A DNA stretch of 64,000 nt from Arenicola marina (GCA_964019135.1 OZ025258.1:10745961-10809960); one strand, 5' to 3'; shown: positions 1-12,035, counted from the stretch's first letter. The notes: generated by a model not told the origin, from the letters alone. Made by a program: numbers and translations.

Positions 1-1514
1 GCAATGCATATATGATGCAGTGATTTCTTTAATTTCCTGCGCCTTTATTCGCAAATTTCTGCCTCCAAGAGGTCAATACTTGTCAATCAATCACTTGTTT
101 AGCCCCCCTGCTTTAGGCCCAAGTGACCCCTTCCCGACTCCGTCAGAAACGTGACGCAGGGTTTTGTGAGCGATAACCGTGATGGTTGAAGTCAAGCTTT
201 AAAACTGTATTTTTCATTCGACCAAGGTCTGACATTTTCTTCATTGTGACATTTTGGGTTGTAAGATGCGTCTTTCTTACGATTCCGATTGTTGCATGAT
301 GGGTTACACCAGTACTATATGTGTTTCTAATAATTTTGTTTAATTGATTTGGGATAACTAACCCCACATAGCATACATTGCCTTGTATGGTATGTAAGAC
401 AAAAATCGCTTTTGCTGGAGGTAAGGCGTTGGTATAACCTGGGTGACACTACCAGTCTTAATCTTGATTCAGTAATAATCTTGATTCTAAAAATGTACAT
501 ATTATTTCTGTACCTATTTAAGAAGGAATGGTCAGCATGCATATGGTTATAAGTTAGCCAAATAGAAACTGTAAGTGTGCACTTGATACATTATGTAAAG
601 GAGACATATCAGCTGAACAATCGTTGTACATGTAACTACCGCACGTAACTAATTAACCTGTTAACCGTAACAGTAAAGCAAGCGTATAGCAAGCGTAAAG
701 CATGCTAGGTAAAGACTACATAACTACGGTCATATATATATATGTCATGTAACGTAGGATATAAATCTAGCAGCAGGCTTGGAACTCCGTAAAACGTATT
801 TGGAGAGTGTGATGCCGAAAAACATGATATGAAAAGAAATACGTGTGCACGTTAAAAAAATCCTGCCAGACAGCGTGCAAGTGTGTCTCATAGACATTAA
901 TGCTTTAACATTCTTAAAACGCTGGCTATCAATGGTTAATTTTTCATTTGACCATTGTATGCGCGATTTCTTAAAACATCACAAGTAAACACAAGTATAC
1001 ACAAGTAAATAGGCTACGCCAGATGTAAATGCGTGACAAAACCATGTCGTTAGCAACTTTCCACATTATGTAACTGTATATTTGTATGTATGCAATATGG
1101 ACTCAATGCAGGATTTCATTTAAATTAATAAAAATGTTCTTTGGGAAGAAATTTCTATATGAGCAGCTTTAATATATTTTCAAGGATCAATTAGCATATA
1201 TATGCATGGTGTAACGATTTTGAAAACAGATAAAATATTCAATCATCCCGCAAATCATATTCAATGGCGTAGGAAGATATGGGGATTCAAATTGAGTCTA
1301 GAATTAGTCAGGGGCGTGGCCAGCCGTACGCACGTGTGTACGTGCGTACACAGTGGGCTGTACGTGCAATCCTGGAGTAATTTGTGTTATTTTATGTGCA
1401 GCAGGTGCGTACAATTGCTCAAATGCCTGGCTACGCCCCTGCTAGTAATGACCCCTCCTATATATACCAATATGACACTGATGCTTGCCCATACACATGT
1501 CGCTGTTATTCCAG
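1..1514. other. Gene-free stretch, probable last intron of the GOLD-domain gene
   Basis: I see no convincing exon on either strand. The sequence is AT-rich and the short open frames have no domain-like composition. Because the exon at 1515 needs a spliced 5' partner in phase 1, this stretch is most simply the 3' part of an intron whose upstream exon lies left of the window. Confidence 0.5.
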
Positions 1515-1666
1515 ACGTGGTGCAGTTTGACAACTCCTACAGTTGGTTTAGCAGCAAGAAGCTGTACTACCAAATACAGGTGGTGCCCCCTGATGACATG
1601 GAGAGTCTGCAAAAGTCACCATCGTTTGCCGTTCCCCCTGGACCTCTGGATGCCAGTGACTTGTAA
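1515..1666 (+). CDS. Terminal coding exon, end of a GOLD domain (SEC14-like protein)
   Basis: The exon starts after a pyrimidine-rich acceptor (CTGTTATTCCAG). It contributes two bases to a split codon, then 49 codons and TAA. The peptide contains FDNSYSWFSSKKLYY followed by QIQVVPPDD. This matches the last beta-strands of GOLD domains, where a pattern like FDN-YS, then KK or KT, then V-V-PD is typical of SEC14-like CRAL-TRIO/GOLD proteins and also of ACBD3-type GOLD ends. GOLD domains act in Golgi and lipid trafficking. After the domain comes a short Ser/Pro-rich tail (about 20 residues) ending in ASDL. Only this exon is in the window, so the full architecture cannot be seen. An ATTAAA near 1912 is a possible but weak polyadenylation signal. 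The domain call rests on the motif alone. Confidence 0.72.
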
Positions 1667-2139
1667 CGTAAACGTCGGTTTGCTTGTCTGCTGCATGAGT
1701 TCTATGATAGAATTTGCTCTTCTTTTTTTTATTTCCACAATTCTTTTATTTTCAGTTAATTAGTTACTGCTGTGAATATATTTAAGGGATTTCTGGCAAG
1801 ACAGTTGGATTTTATATTGATGCTATTAGTCACCCCTCGTCCCTGCCATTGCAGAAAGACGTAAGGTTAAGTTCTCGAAAAATGGCAGCGACTGCCTAGC
1901 TACCAGTACTAATTAAAACATTCCCTCGAAGCTTCTGACGATCGCGTTCGAGGCTATGTAACGTTCGATATGTAACGTATGTTACCCCATTCTATAGCAT
2001 TTTTGGTTGAAAACTGGCTCCCCTCCGTCCGTCCATGAATGTGGTACTTTGCGTTACCAGTGATAGTGTCACCAAACCCCAACAAGACGTACTGGGCGGC
2101 TCGAGTGTAAAATTGAGTTCCCTAAACGTTACTGTAGTT

Positions 2140-2420
2140 ACCATTAAAGGCCAGCTTATGGGTAAATTTATTCATAAAATGAACATAATATACCAACAGA
2201 AGGTGGTTTTTGCAATTTATGTGGCTCATAGTTTGGTAAGTGTGGAACTTTTCTTGTCACGAAATCTGTACGAGGTCGAGCATCAACTGTGAACGATCAA
2301 AGCCGCAAGTTTCGCGCCAAGTGACGTAGGTGCAGGTTCCGGTTTAATTGCTAAATATAGGCAAGTGAAGGGTTTATATAAGTATTCAGAGCAATTTGTA
2401 TTGTCGAGAAAGGCGGTTAC
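2140..2420 (+). repeat. Dispersed repeat family R1, copy 1
   Basis: Blocks such as TAAAGGCCAGCTT, TTATGTGGCTCA, AATTGCTAAATATAG and the GGTTTAT-TAA-TATTCAGA stretch recur in the same order and orientation at 63436-63740. The two copies differ by many substitutions and small indels. I see no coding capacity. The class is not recognised. Confidence 0.6.
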
Positions 2421-3149
2421 CAATGATATGTAGTGCCCCCCCCCCCCCCGCCCCCCACACCCCACGCTGCGGGGAGCCTTGCAATCTCAGTTGGATCGTA
2501 AAAGCTTAGTTACATTGCAACGTACAGATCATGTTCGAAGACTGACGCCTGCATCTTGGGTTGGCTCCACTCAATCCCACTTCATTTAAATATCTACCTA
2601 AGCCAGCGTTTCTTTTTTCGTAAGTGAGGTTTCAATATAAGTATATACATATGCCTCTTTGAATGAAGATATCTGTGAGCGTTAGGTTTTTCTGCCTGTA
2701 TGGTATTGTCAGTTGTTATCTCTCAGAAACCGTGTCTTTCAACTGCTTCATAAGCACAATTTATACCTTGGTAAAATAGCTAGGAATGATGGAGTTAAGT
2801 ATATTATTATATGATGTTAAATGTTGAAGATTTGTTAAAATTAAATAATAAATCCTTAATAGCGAGTACTTTCAGTCTTTCTGTCTATTGTTTGTGTGTA
2901 TCTGATGGGATGTGGTATGCTCTATTTTCTTTAAAGCATGATGTATCTTTCGAAAATAATCATGAAACGTCTTGTCTATAAACCCCTACTAGCTTTTTGC
3001 AATCAAGTCAGGTTGTGGCATCCGTCCGTCAGCGTAATATGATGGATGTGCAGTTCATTCGTGTTTTAAATTCGTTTCCAATAAGAAATGGAAGGCAGGT
3101 GTCCCTCCACGCAAGCTCATAGGTTAGGGCTATGCAATTTATTAAATTT

Positions 3150-3480
3150 TGATTACATTTTATAGAGCATTAAAACCGGGACCATTTGTTTTTTCACCGG
3201 GAAAGCAATATTATCACCGAAAATAAATTATTTAAGGCGGAAAAAAATTATGAGCACCGAGAATAAATTATTAAAGCGGAAAAAAATTATTAGCACCGAG
3301 AATAAATTATTTAAACCGGGCAAAAAATTACTCGCGCCGGGGAAAATACTTCCACCGGGAAAAAATTGTTTTCAACGGGTAAGGCATTATTTTGACCGAG
3401 AATTGATTTTATTCCCTATTGCAATTAATGTATATTCTCGGTGAAATTAATCTATTCCCGATGTAAATGCTCCGTGAATA
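3150..3480. repeat. Degenerate minisatellite, ACCGNGAATAAATTA-type unit
   Basis: Irregular repetition of units carrying an ACCGGG or CACCGAGAATAAATTATT core, spaced roughly 17-33 bases apart. It is strongly diverged and includes poly-A-rich spacers. No coding potential. Confidence 0.6.
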
Positions 3481-4329
3481 TTTAATCAAAGTTTGAAAAA
3501 AAACTGCGTGACCCAAATTAATAGGCTTACGTAGGTAACATCCATGGGCCACATGAGAAAAATAATATTCTTCGTTTTGCTCATATATGAGGCCTCCATA
3601 GGTCTCGTTGATTCTGTTTCATATGCTTTATGGGCCAACAAAGATTTTTTTTAATATTGGTAGGAAATAGTTGCATCACGCTGGCAGTCGAGTTTCCATT
3701 CTGGAGGCGAAACTTCCTCCGCTTGCATGGATGCAGCCCCTAGCGCAGTGATCACCGATTCAAAGGCAGAGAGTGCGTTTGAGTTTCGGGAACCGAATAT
3801 CCGCGCGACTTAACAAATAAGTGAAGATACTTGTAAGCTGGTACCGCCGCTTAAACTCATACAAGCTGCTGAGCGAGCGAAGTTGGGGCCGAGGAACCAG
3901 GCTAAAATACTTGTTGCTTCCTCTGGGTCACACATATTCCCAATGATAGGTCATACGGCGATTTCCTTGTTATCGCTCTCCGGTGGCGCCGCCAAGCGGT
4001 GAGCGCGTAATAATGCACATCGCCGCTGTCAAGTGGCATATGATCAGGCCTTAGTCAATGTTGTGCTGCCATAAATTGCACGAATTCAAGAAAGAAATGT
4101 CCCATAGTGTCATTCTTCATATTCCCCAAAGTAAGAGAAAGATCTATAAAACCTGCTTCTCGCGTTAGTTTTATCAGTCATGGATATCGTGCCTCGATTA
4201 TAACAAACCACTCCAATTGCTGACACTTCTCTAGTATCGCCCACGACGAAACTGGCGAGTGCGAGCGACGATATTAGTACGGTGTACTGATATTTTTGGT
4301 GTGAGTGAAGGCAGTCAAAAATCTATCGG

Positions 4330-4660
4330 GCGCAGTAAATCAGAGGACGGGGAGCGGCAGCGCTGCGCAGGAAAAATAGGAAAAATGCGCCGTGCATTTC
4401 TACAAATTAGGGTCGGGACCCAGCCTAAGCCTAATAACACACCTTTCAGGTGATGAAAAGAAAGAGTTGAGTCACAATTATACCTTTTTTGAAAAGGGTA
4501 CAAGATGTTTTATGCTGTATAAAATACACAGAGCTCGTTATTTTATGTTTTATTCTTGAAAATTATACTGTTGTTCAGTATAATTATATTATCTTGAAAT
4601 TTGCCCCCGGCCGACAGCAGCGGTAAAAACGGAGCTTGCGTAGCGCCACCGTGCGTGTGA
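4330..4660 (+). repeat. Dispersed repeat family R2, copy 1
   Basis: The segments around 4440-4470 (GGTGATGAAAAGAAAGAGTT) and 4600-4655 (GACAGCAGCGGTAAAAACGG, then GCGCCACCGTGCG) recur in reverse complement at 62585-62725. That copy lacks about 100 bases present here. Not coding. Confidence 0.55.
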
Positions 4661-4689
4661 GCTTGCTTCTGTTCATGGTAATATTTTGC

Positions 4690-6210
4690 AAGGAAAGCTG
4701 CGACAATAGGGCTATAAAGTCTCGTTCGCTTAGACTTCCGGTTTACTCATTTTCTTTTCGTGATCCAAAAGTGATACGAAAACATCCAACTTGTCTTTTT
4801 TTATGTTTACCATGTGATTTAATGAAGCATCCGTGTGTTGTTACTCCATGCACTGCACATTTTGACAGCTGAATGGTTAAGTCGATCACTTGCTCTCGCC
4901 ATTTTTGTTAGCGCGGCGGCTCGCGAAAGTCTCTGACTTCACTCGCTGTTTGGTGAACTTGCGAAAGCCCGGGTGCAGGGCTAAATTTAGAACGTTATTT
5001 TTAGCTTTCGAGTGTTTTGAAGACGGATTTTCCTTGTACATTCCCAAAGTTCTGCGCTTCATCGCCTCCAAATGTTTTAACGTATATCTCCCTTAGCCAT
5101 GTTTAGTGAAATAATACTCATATATAGTCTTTAGAATAAACCTGGAAAGAAATGGACTTATAGCTGCCTATACTTCAACATGGAGCACGTGTGTTTGTCT
5201 GTCCCCAAAACTGAAGTCTCGCGGCCCGATCGCGAGAACCGTATAGCCCTATAGGACTATAAAGTCTCGTTCGCATAGACTTCCGGTTTACTCATTTTGG
5301 GGACGAACAAACGAAGCACGTGTTCGGAACGAGTTTAGAATCTCTGCGCACACTGGTATCCTGACTATCTGTGACGTAGGCGTGACGAGTATGTTACGCA
5401 AAGAGTGAGACTGGGAACCAAACTACCTGCGCAAGAGCCAGGCGCCCAGGGGTGGGTCCATTGCGGAAGGCCTGGCGATATAATTAAGAATATTTAAGAA
5501 ATATAAGCTGCCCCAAACGGATAGACGACATATTTTTCATTCATTTGCGCCACCACAATGACAAATATTTTTTACGACGGGACAACACGGCTGAGAAACT
5601 AACCTTTTTTGCATTTCCTACGAAAACGAGACATTATGACGTCACATGGATTCTCCCCGGGTGACAACGTTGGCGCAACACTTCAAACAGAAAACTTACA
5701 AAGAATGAAGAACTTTCTCTTTTTCGTGATCCAAAAGTGATACGAAAACATCCTACTGGTCTTAATTTACCTTTACCATGTGGTTTAATGACGCGTCCGT
5801 GTGTTGTTACTCCATGCGCTGCACATTTTGACCGCGGAATGGTTAAGTCGATCACTTGCTCTCGCCATTTTTGTCACCGCGGAGGCACGTGAACCTCTGT
5901 GACGTCGCTCGCAGTTTGGAGAACTCGCAAAAGCCCGGGTGCAGGGCTAAATTTAGAACGCTATTTTTAGCTTTCGAGTGTTGTGAAGACGGATTTTTCC
6001 TTGTATATCCCCTTGTATATTCTGCGCTCCATGGCCTCCAAATATTTTGATTCTTCCATAGCCATGTTTAGTGAAATGGTACTCATAGTCTTTAGAATAA
6101 ACCTGGAAAGAAATTGACTTATAGCTGCCTATAGTTCAACATGGAGCATGTGTCTTTGTTTGTCCCCAAAATTGAAGTCTCGCGGCCCGATCGCGAGAAC
6201 TGTATAGCCC
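4690..6210. repeat. Direct duplication, the second copy carrying a 0.4-kb insertion
   Basis: A segment starting near 4710 (TATAAAGTCTCGTTCGC, then GACTTCCGGTTTACTCATTT) and ending near 5235 (GCGGCCCGATCGCGAGAAC) is repeated from about 5260 to 6210. Long near-identical blocks cover the text with GATCCAAAAGTGATACGAAA and GCCCGGGTGCAGGGCTAAAT. The second copy is interrupted at about 5300-5720 by extra sequence. That extra sequence begins with an inverted version of the 5185-5210 text (GGGGACGAACAAACG). The short frames on both strands look like shadows. A THAP-like impression on the minus strand is weak and I do not claim it. Confidence 0.6.
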
Positions 6211-6214
6211 TATC

Positions 6215-6545
6215 TTGTGATCACTGTGAGCGAGGTGGTGGTCACTGCGGCAGTCATGTGGCCACTTCGACCACAGGCGCTGGAAACACCAGCCAAACAC
6301 GGGGGGTCGTCCTTAACTAGTACCTGATACAAGGAAACCTACTTGTATCAGGTACGCTAAGAACGACCCTCCGTGTTGGGCTGGTGTTTCATACGCCTGT
6401 GCTTCGACAATCGTGTGGTCACTACATGCGGCAATCATGTGGTTATTGTGGAAATGGTGTGGTCATTGCATAAATCGTGCGGTCACTTCGAAAATCGGGT
6501 GGTTACTGCGGCAATCGTGTGGCCGAGGTGGTGGTCACTGTGGCC
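6215..6545. repeat. Degenerate tandem repeat plus an inverted repeat
   Basis: About 20-base units resembling GGCAATCGTGTGGTCACTGC recur imperfectly from 6215 to 6545. Within it, 6266-6411 is a near-perfect inverted repeat: the text CCACAGGCG, then AAACACCAGCCAAACACGG, reappears reversed as CCGTGTTGGGCTGGTGTTT and then CGCCTGTG. The hairpin centre carries TACCTGATACAAGG and CTTGTATCAGGTA. This could be a short foldback element. No target duplication was identified. Confidence 0.6.
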
Positions 6546-6557
6546 GTCGCTGCAATT

Positions 6558-6806
6558 CAGGACGCTTTAACAAATTCTGGTCATATCGCGTCAATGGGAA
6601 AAGAAAAGGAATAGCGGAGCCATGTCTCCGGAGTAACCCCCTACTCTACTCTGCGAAGAAAGACATGGGATCTTTATCCTGCGACCACACAGACATGACC
6701 ACAGCGGGACTATAGGAACCACCGATCCACGTTCCGTTATGCTCAGAGGTGGCCAGAGCGCTGAATGCGAGCGCTCCAATCCACTGAGCTATCGGGGCGG
6801 CCCTGT
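6558..6806 (-). mobile_element. tRNA-derived SINE, minus orientation
   Basis: This is the reverse complement of the SINE at 29921-30179. It shares the tRNA-like head (box A region AGCTCAGTGGNTNGAG), the GTCTGTGTGGTCGCAGGATA segment and the ATTGACGCGATATGACCA tail. It is more diverged than the copy in the large gene's intron. The box B region is degraded. No clear target duplication was found. Confidence 0.8.
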
Positions 6807-7482
6807 GTGGCAATTGTGTGGTCATTGCTGCAATCGTGTAGAAACCCCCGAGATCCGTAACTTCGGCGGGAACACTAAAACAATCTCAGAACTGATATGT
6901 GGTCGCTCTTTCAGGGTTCATACAGGCAAGGTTCCATCAAATTCAAGCCTTTCTAAGGCAAGCACTAGAAAAATTCAATGGCTTTTCACGGAATTTGTTT
7001 ACCTTCTCTGGTCTATTATAAGCATACAAATTGAAAAAAATTGGGACTAAATTTGATGCATACAATCTTTGATATGCGGAAATAAGGAATGACAACATTA
7101 AGAAGGCGGTGTCCACGTTTATTTATTACCAACCAACAGCATTTATTGGAGTTAATCACTTTACTTTTATTAATTGCTACTTCTTCAATTCAGCCTCCTT
7201 TTGTTCGATTTTTTCTTGGGTGTTTGCCAGTGCCCGGGTCCAGTTTGAAATCAAGCACTTTTCATTGTAACTGCCCTATTTCAAGCAAATTAAAGTACTT
7301 TGGATCGACCTCAAGGCCCATTTCTGTTTTTATGACCTTTTTCAGGCATCAGTCAAAATTCAAACACTTTTCAAGCCTGTGCGCACCGTCTTTATAATAG
7401 TATCTTCGACGCTTATTAAAAATGTAAAAGTACCATAAACACTTATTAAAAGTTGTTAATATACGCCGTGTATACCAGTTAA

Positions 7483-8496
7483 GGTAAGCTACCCATAATA
7501 GCAAGGTAAAAGAACTCTGTATTTGTGATTATTTTATGAAAGTATACCCCAATTACACAACTTCTGGTGAATTTTTAGGATACTTTATTCTCCATTTTCC
7601 AAGTATACCCCCATGTCACAAAATGACCAAAACTTGACACCTACCACTAATATGTAATTTTGCTGCAATTCAGCTCAATATTAAGTCATTATCGTCAGTA
7701 ATAGCTCTTTGGAAAGCTTAAAAACCTAGTGCAATACTGGAATAATATTCAAAAATGTAAATAGTAGCTACAAAAAATAACGGAATGGTAATAATAAGTG
7801 CAATTATGCAAAATCAGGACAGTTTTTGCCAAAATTCGAAATCACCACCTTCACAAAATTGGCTATAATTTCATCAAAAATGAAAATCTTGACACCAAAC
7901 CACTTTTAAAAACTTCTAAAAACATCGTTCTTTTATCAAAATAAAGACAAATATAGATAGCCGTGCAAATTTTCCGAGAAACAAGTCCTGAAGCTTAAAA
8001 ATGTTATTTCACAAATATTTTTTGGCGCAGCTTTTGTCACATCAATTATCAGTAATTAACGCCTTGTGTTCACATTTGAATAAATCTGGTTATATATAAT
8101 GGTCTCCCATATAATTATGATCTACACGAATGTTTTCTGAACTATTTACATGTTTTCTCGATGCCTTTTTCTTGAATTTTCCGAATTTATCACGAAGAGC
8201 CATTCTCGGGAAAAGACCCTGTGAATGACGTCACGAATTGGGAATTCTCCTGTGAATGACCTAACGAGTTAGGATTCCCATTTCACTGACACCCGCCGAT
8301 GTTTACAAAGGTCTTTTCTAAATCGTTGAAGCTTATTATACGATGCTCTATTCATTTTACCTATGTCACTACTTATGTTGCTGTGTTTTATTCGTGCTTT
8401 GTTTCATTAAGACTGCGTAAAATCTCAGAGCTACAGCCCGCCGATGTTTACCGAGGTCTGCTCAAAATCGCCGAGGCTTATTATGGGTAGCTTACC
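7483..8496. mobile_element. Non-autonomous DNA element with TTAA target duplication
   Basis: The element is bounded by TTAA on both sides (7479-7482 and 8497-8500). Its perfect 18-bp terminal inverted repeat is GGTAAGCTACCCATAATA. It is 1,014 bp long, AT-rich and has no transposase frame. An internal stretch near the right end (CCCGCCGATGTTTAC) is present twice. TTAA target choice is the hallmark of piggyBac-like elements, but the termini alone do not prove membership. A truncated second copy lies in reverse orientation at 15170-15861. Confidence 0.82.
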
Positions 8497-8942
8497 TTAA
8501 AACCCAAATAGAAATGGTTTGGTCTCTTGTAGACCGATATTTACCACTATTATCAATGGTGATAATTTGGTCTAACTTTCCCAATGATGCCAATCTTCAT
8601 AAAACAGATTTGAAGTGAAAAAAGACGCAACAAAGGCTTAAAAGTAAAAAAATTACTTCATTTTATTTAAACCCGCGCACGTTTGCAAGTGATTTATTCA
8701 AAACAAAAAACATATATAAGGGGACAATTCAACAGACCACTTATTGCAAAACCAAGAAGCAAAGCCAGAGCTATACAAACATGTTCACATGTGGAAATTC
8801 CTTTATGATCAAGACATGTTACTCTAGAGTTCCCTGATTTATTGAACGGTTCAAATCTTCTTTTGTATCTGCTGTTCTTCTAATTCAGATAAAAAAAACG
8901 TAACAAGAAAACCCAAGCAAATTGGGACTTTTTTTATGTGGG

Positions 8943-8948
8943 TTTATT
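8943..8948 (-). promoter_or_regulatory. Polyadenylation signal of the LU-domain gene
   Basis: AATAAA read on the minus strand (TTTATT on plus), about 420 bases beyond the stop codon at 9369. It is the first canonical hexamer I noticed after the stop, so the 3' UTR would end near 8925. Confidence 0.5.
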
Positions 8949-9368
8949 ATTAAACTTCAATGAATTAGCTTAATTTGTCTATGCTGTTTCGTATCAAGCG
9001 TCTCGGAAAATAATACGGGCTCATCTCCGGCCTGCGTGTCATGCTCGCCAGTATTGGGAGAATCATTTCAAAGCTGGGGTGTCTTTGCCCATTGAGACAG
9101 CAACGAAAAGACACGAAAAAACAGAGGGGTTATTTTGGTGAAACGTCCCCATGCAGCGCATCATGCAGCGAATAAGTATCATAGCCACCACCGTAGATAT
9201 TCAATCAAAGCTTCATCATGACAACAGGTGTTTGCTCAGGTGTTCTTAATTAGCAAAATGTAGTTTTTCTTGGAATGTCAAAAAGCGTTTACATGCGACG
9301 GGAGCTCACGTATTCACAGCGTTTATGCGGTAGCGACGCCGATATGGCCGTACCTCAGCCAGCCAGTC

Positions 9369-9583
9369 TTACAGGACGGACGATCCCGCTACAATGAGGA
9401 CAAGGCTGCAGAGAGACGCAGTGAGGTGGGCACCACTGGCTACCGTAGGGGTAGGGGTAGGGGTAGGGGTAGGAGTAGGGGTTGGGGCGATGGTCGCGTT
9501 TGTAGCATGGGCTTCAGTGTGTCCTTCTGTCACGGCAGCCGTGGCAGTCGTGGCTGGCACAGTTGGTGCTGCAGTAGTGTCAG
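9369..9583 (-). CDS. Ly6/uPAR-domain protein, exon 4: Thr-Pro stalk and GPI-anchor signal
   Basis: The acceptor TTTCTTTTTCTGATCAG ends just before 9583. The exon adds two bases to a split Ala codon, then 70 codons and TAA. The product of this exon is Thr/Ala/Pro-rich (a mucin-like stalk with a run of about seven Thr-Pro pairs). A small-residue site VASGA follows, then a hydrophobic C-terminus, SLCSLVLIVAGSSVL. That arrangement is the usual GPI-attachment signal, so the mature protein should sit on the outer face of the plasma membrane. The frame from exon 3 (one base) matches exactly, which supports inclusion in this gene. Total CDS with exons 1-3 is 690 nt, 229 residues. Confidence 0.85.
9445..9486 (+). 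repeat. Hexanucleotide repeat (GTAGGG)n inside a coding exon
   Basis: About seven copies of GTAGGG, with one AGTAGGG variant. Read on minus, they encode alternating Pro and Thr in the stalk of the LU-domain protein. The unit resembles a telomere-like G-rich hexamer but is interior and in frame. Copy-number change would alter stalk length by whole Thr-Pro pairs. Confidence 0.9.
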
Positions 9584-10166
9584 CTGATCAGAAAAAGAAA
9601 CACCATGGGTTACATTCTCAGACTTTCCCCGTCTATTCGTTCATTCTCTTGCATGGACCAAGGGGAGATAATCTAAATAGAAACATCCGGGTGAACCAGA
9701 GTACTTCACAAGCCCCAGCGGCCGGCGATAACGCCGGCTACTCGTATAACTTGCGCCATCCACAATTTTTAATATTAAATATGTTAAAAGGTAACAAAAA
9801 CCGACAATGTGTTGGCCGCTCCAAATGCTTTGTCGGTCTACTCTGTAAAGTGTGGAGCACCCTGGTGAACCACTAGTAACCGCTGGAACTCTGGCATGGT
9901 ATAACCAGCGATGCGTGATATTTTTGTATCATTGATTCAAGAAGTGCATCCGATTATCATTCAGAAGGAAAATATTTGGATTCAAATCTCAAATATACTA
10001 TTTAATTTGGAATCAGTCATTTTCGGTAGTAGCGTATTTTTTCCCCCAAATTTATACATAATTAGTGCTATCCGTAAACAGAATTTTAAAAAAGACATTG
10101 GATGGAGTTTTAATACATAACGAGTTAAGTGCCCCAGAGATATATTGAGGGTAACCGCGTGCCAAC

Positions 10167-10415
10167 CTGGGTTAGGATCCAAAGAGACCTGGTTGCAAAA
10201 AGTAGAGTTACAGTTGCACCAGCTGAGCACATTGCCAACCACGTCGGAGGCGTTGACCAGCCCCGTGGTCTCACCCACACCAAGCATCTGCGTCGCATTC
10301 GGCAGGGTGCCACTGGTAAGACACCCTGACGTCTGGTTAAATACCGCTGACAACTGGTTGGTGGCGGCGGAGCCACATCCGTATTCGGCCATCGATAATT
10401 CAATCGACGCCCCAG
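10167..10415 (-). CDS. Ly6/uPAR-domain protein, exon 3: second half of LU domain
   Basis: The exon follows acceptor TCTTCTTCTTTATTAG and ends at donor CCAG|GTTGGC. It starts with two bases and ends with one, so both flanking introns are phase 1, as is usual for LU-domain exons. It encodes the second half of the three-finger fold, carrying Cys 6 to 10 of ten. The C-terminal CNCNSTFCN resembles the family signature CC....D.CN, with one extra residue between the paired Cys. Several N-glycosylation sequons (NQT, NAT, NAS, NST) are visible. The GTTGGC donor is weak, but the frame fit to exon 4 favours it. Confidence 0.85.
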
Positions 10416-10830
10416 CTAATAAAGAAGAAGATAAACATCTTATGGTCATTGCTATTCATGGCCTGGTTGGCCAATGCTTACCGTTCCTAAATGCATGCAA
10501 AGAACTAAGCGGACTACACACAAATCTGTGACGTAGTACGTAGTGTAAATAGTATACCAACAATCGACATATTAGATCGTTGTCTGATCATTAATGCCAT
10601 TTGCAACGATAAGTTTTAACGTTGGTATCCATATTATAATGAATCCAGGAAAACATGAACTAGTGTTATAATGTCCAAACTAATGCCAGAAATCAAAACG
10701 TAAATTCTGAAGAACAGTTGGACGTAAGAAGGAGGCACCATCATTATTAACTGCCGTGATTTATTAATGGGCCATTAGTTTATGATAGCCGATGGTGATA
10801 CTTATAGACTGCAGACAGTATAAGCCCTAC

Positions 10831-11004
10831 CGGCGTTGGAGACGGTGTACAAAGTTTTCCTGGAATAGCAAATGAGATCCGTCCAGGTGCAAGTTTCGTT
10901 GGCAGGACTGTCACAGTTTTCCATGTCCAGTCCGGTAAGGTTAGCAGTGTAGCCGGTAACCATTGTCCACTGCACTTGATTACACTTTATGCAGCTCAGA
11001 GTGA
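10831..11004 (-). CDS. Ly6/uPAR-domain protein, exon 2: first half of LU domain
   Basis: The acceptor CGCCCCTTTTCAG precedes 11004 and the donor is GCCG|GTAGGG at 10830. Two bases complete a Val codon begun in exon 1. The peptide opens VTLSCIKC, the L-x-C-x-x-C start of Ly6/uPAR domains, and carries Cys 1 to 5 of the mature domain with sequons NLT and NET. Together with exon 3 there are ten cysteines, the canonical number for one LU domain. The ligand and function are unknown. Family members include GPI-anchored receptors and nicotinic-receptor modulators, but I do not assign a subgroup. Confidence 0.87.
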
Positions 11005-11939
11005 CTGAAAAGGGGCGAAAAAACACGCACACATATTGATGTATATAACTGATTTGTTTCCATTGTAATATGAACCATTTCTTGCGATGTAAATTAGAGA
11101 CTTATCTTAGGAGACACCATGTCCCGACCGTACCCTATCAAACCACTAGTACATCTATTATACGCACACTATCTATTGGTTGGTTAGTAGGCACCCGTTA
11201 GTATACGAAATACGGTGAATTTACAGCATATTGATTGCGATTTGACGTTCTATCGCATGGTCTATTGGCAGTGGGAACAATAATACTCACTGTTATCGGC
11301 CTGTGTAACTGCCGCTATAAAAGAAAAACACAACAGGTCATGCCAACTTCCACCAAATAACGTTACCTTAAAACAACAGAGACCAAAAGACAGTCAAAGC
11401 GGCCTTCCCTGTACAACGGAACCCGTATAGCACGTACTACCTTGCATGATTAATAACGCTTAAATTCTTGCATATATAATTCTGACACATACGGTTAAAT
11501 ATTTGGTATCAAGTATGAAGTTGGCATAAATTTGGTCTCAACCAAGTGCAGCTCCTAGGTACAAAGGTACTCTTAAGATATTAATCCCAATATTTTGCGC
11601 CATCAAAATATAATACGTTTTTATTTTATTCAGGAGCACTATTAGAAATAACAAAAATATGTTAACCTGCGAACATAATCGTCGAATACATTTTACATTG
11701 GACTTTATACCTGACCTTGCTTTTTTCGTCTCCGACGGACAGTTTTACGATTTCTTGGAAGTAATGAGGTCGGGTTAAATTGTTACAATGAACCGAACTT
11801 CATGAACCGGATTTCTGCTTCACTTTACTCAAATTGGCGAATAACGAATTCTCAAGATACTCCGCCGAGCGAAATCGTGATACCACTACAATACGGATTC
11901 ATGATACCAACTGTAAGATGGAGTCTCAAGCAAAGACAG

Positions 11940-12035
11940 TCTATGGGTCACTCTGCCGGCAGAGGGAGCTCGTTTCTCACATCACAGGACTATGGCTTAA
12001 GCGTAACGCCCTCTGCCGGGAGACAGTCCATGGGT
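11940..12035 (+). repeat. Short dispersed repeat R3 (CTCTGCCGGCAGAGGGAGCT)
   Basis: CACTCTGCCGGCAGAGGGAG, CTCGTTTCTCACATCAC and GTAACGCCCTCTGCCG recur at 37345-37395 and 37797-37835 in intron 2 of the large gene. Inverted CTCTGCCG/CGGCAGAG ends suggest a small foldback. It lies in intron 1 of the LU-domain gene. Confidence 0.5.

Larger units (their letters stand above)
1667..8930. other. Intergenic repeat-rich region
   Basis: Between the GOLD gene (+) and the 3' end of the LU-domain gene (-) I find no exon I can defend. The region holds dispersed repeats, a direct duplication, an inverted repeat, a SINE and a TTAA-flanked element, each listed separately. The remainder is AT-rich with homopolymer runs, for example C at about 2436-2450. 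Confidence 0.6.

Noticed and set aside
5634..5855. THAP-domain impression on minus (CAAHGVTTHG and FRITFGSRK)
   Set aside because: Spacing of Cys and His does not meet the C2CH pattern, and the frame is part of a non-coding direct duplication.
9445..9486. Interstitial telomere or telomere-driven fusion
   Set aside because: The unit is GTAGGG, short, in frame and inside a well-supported coding exon.
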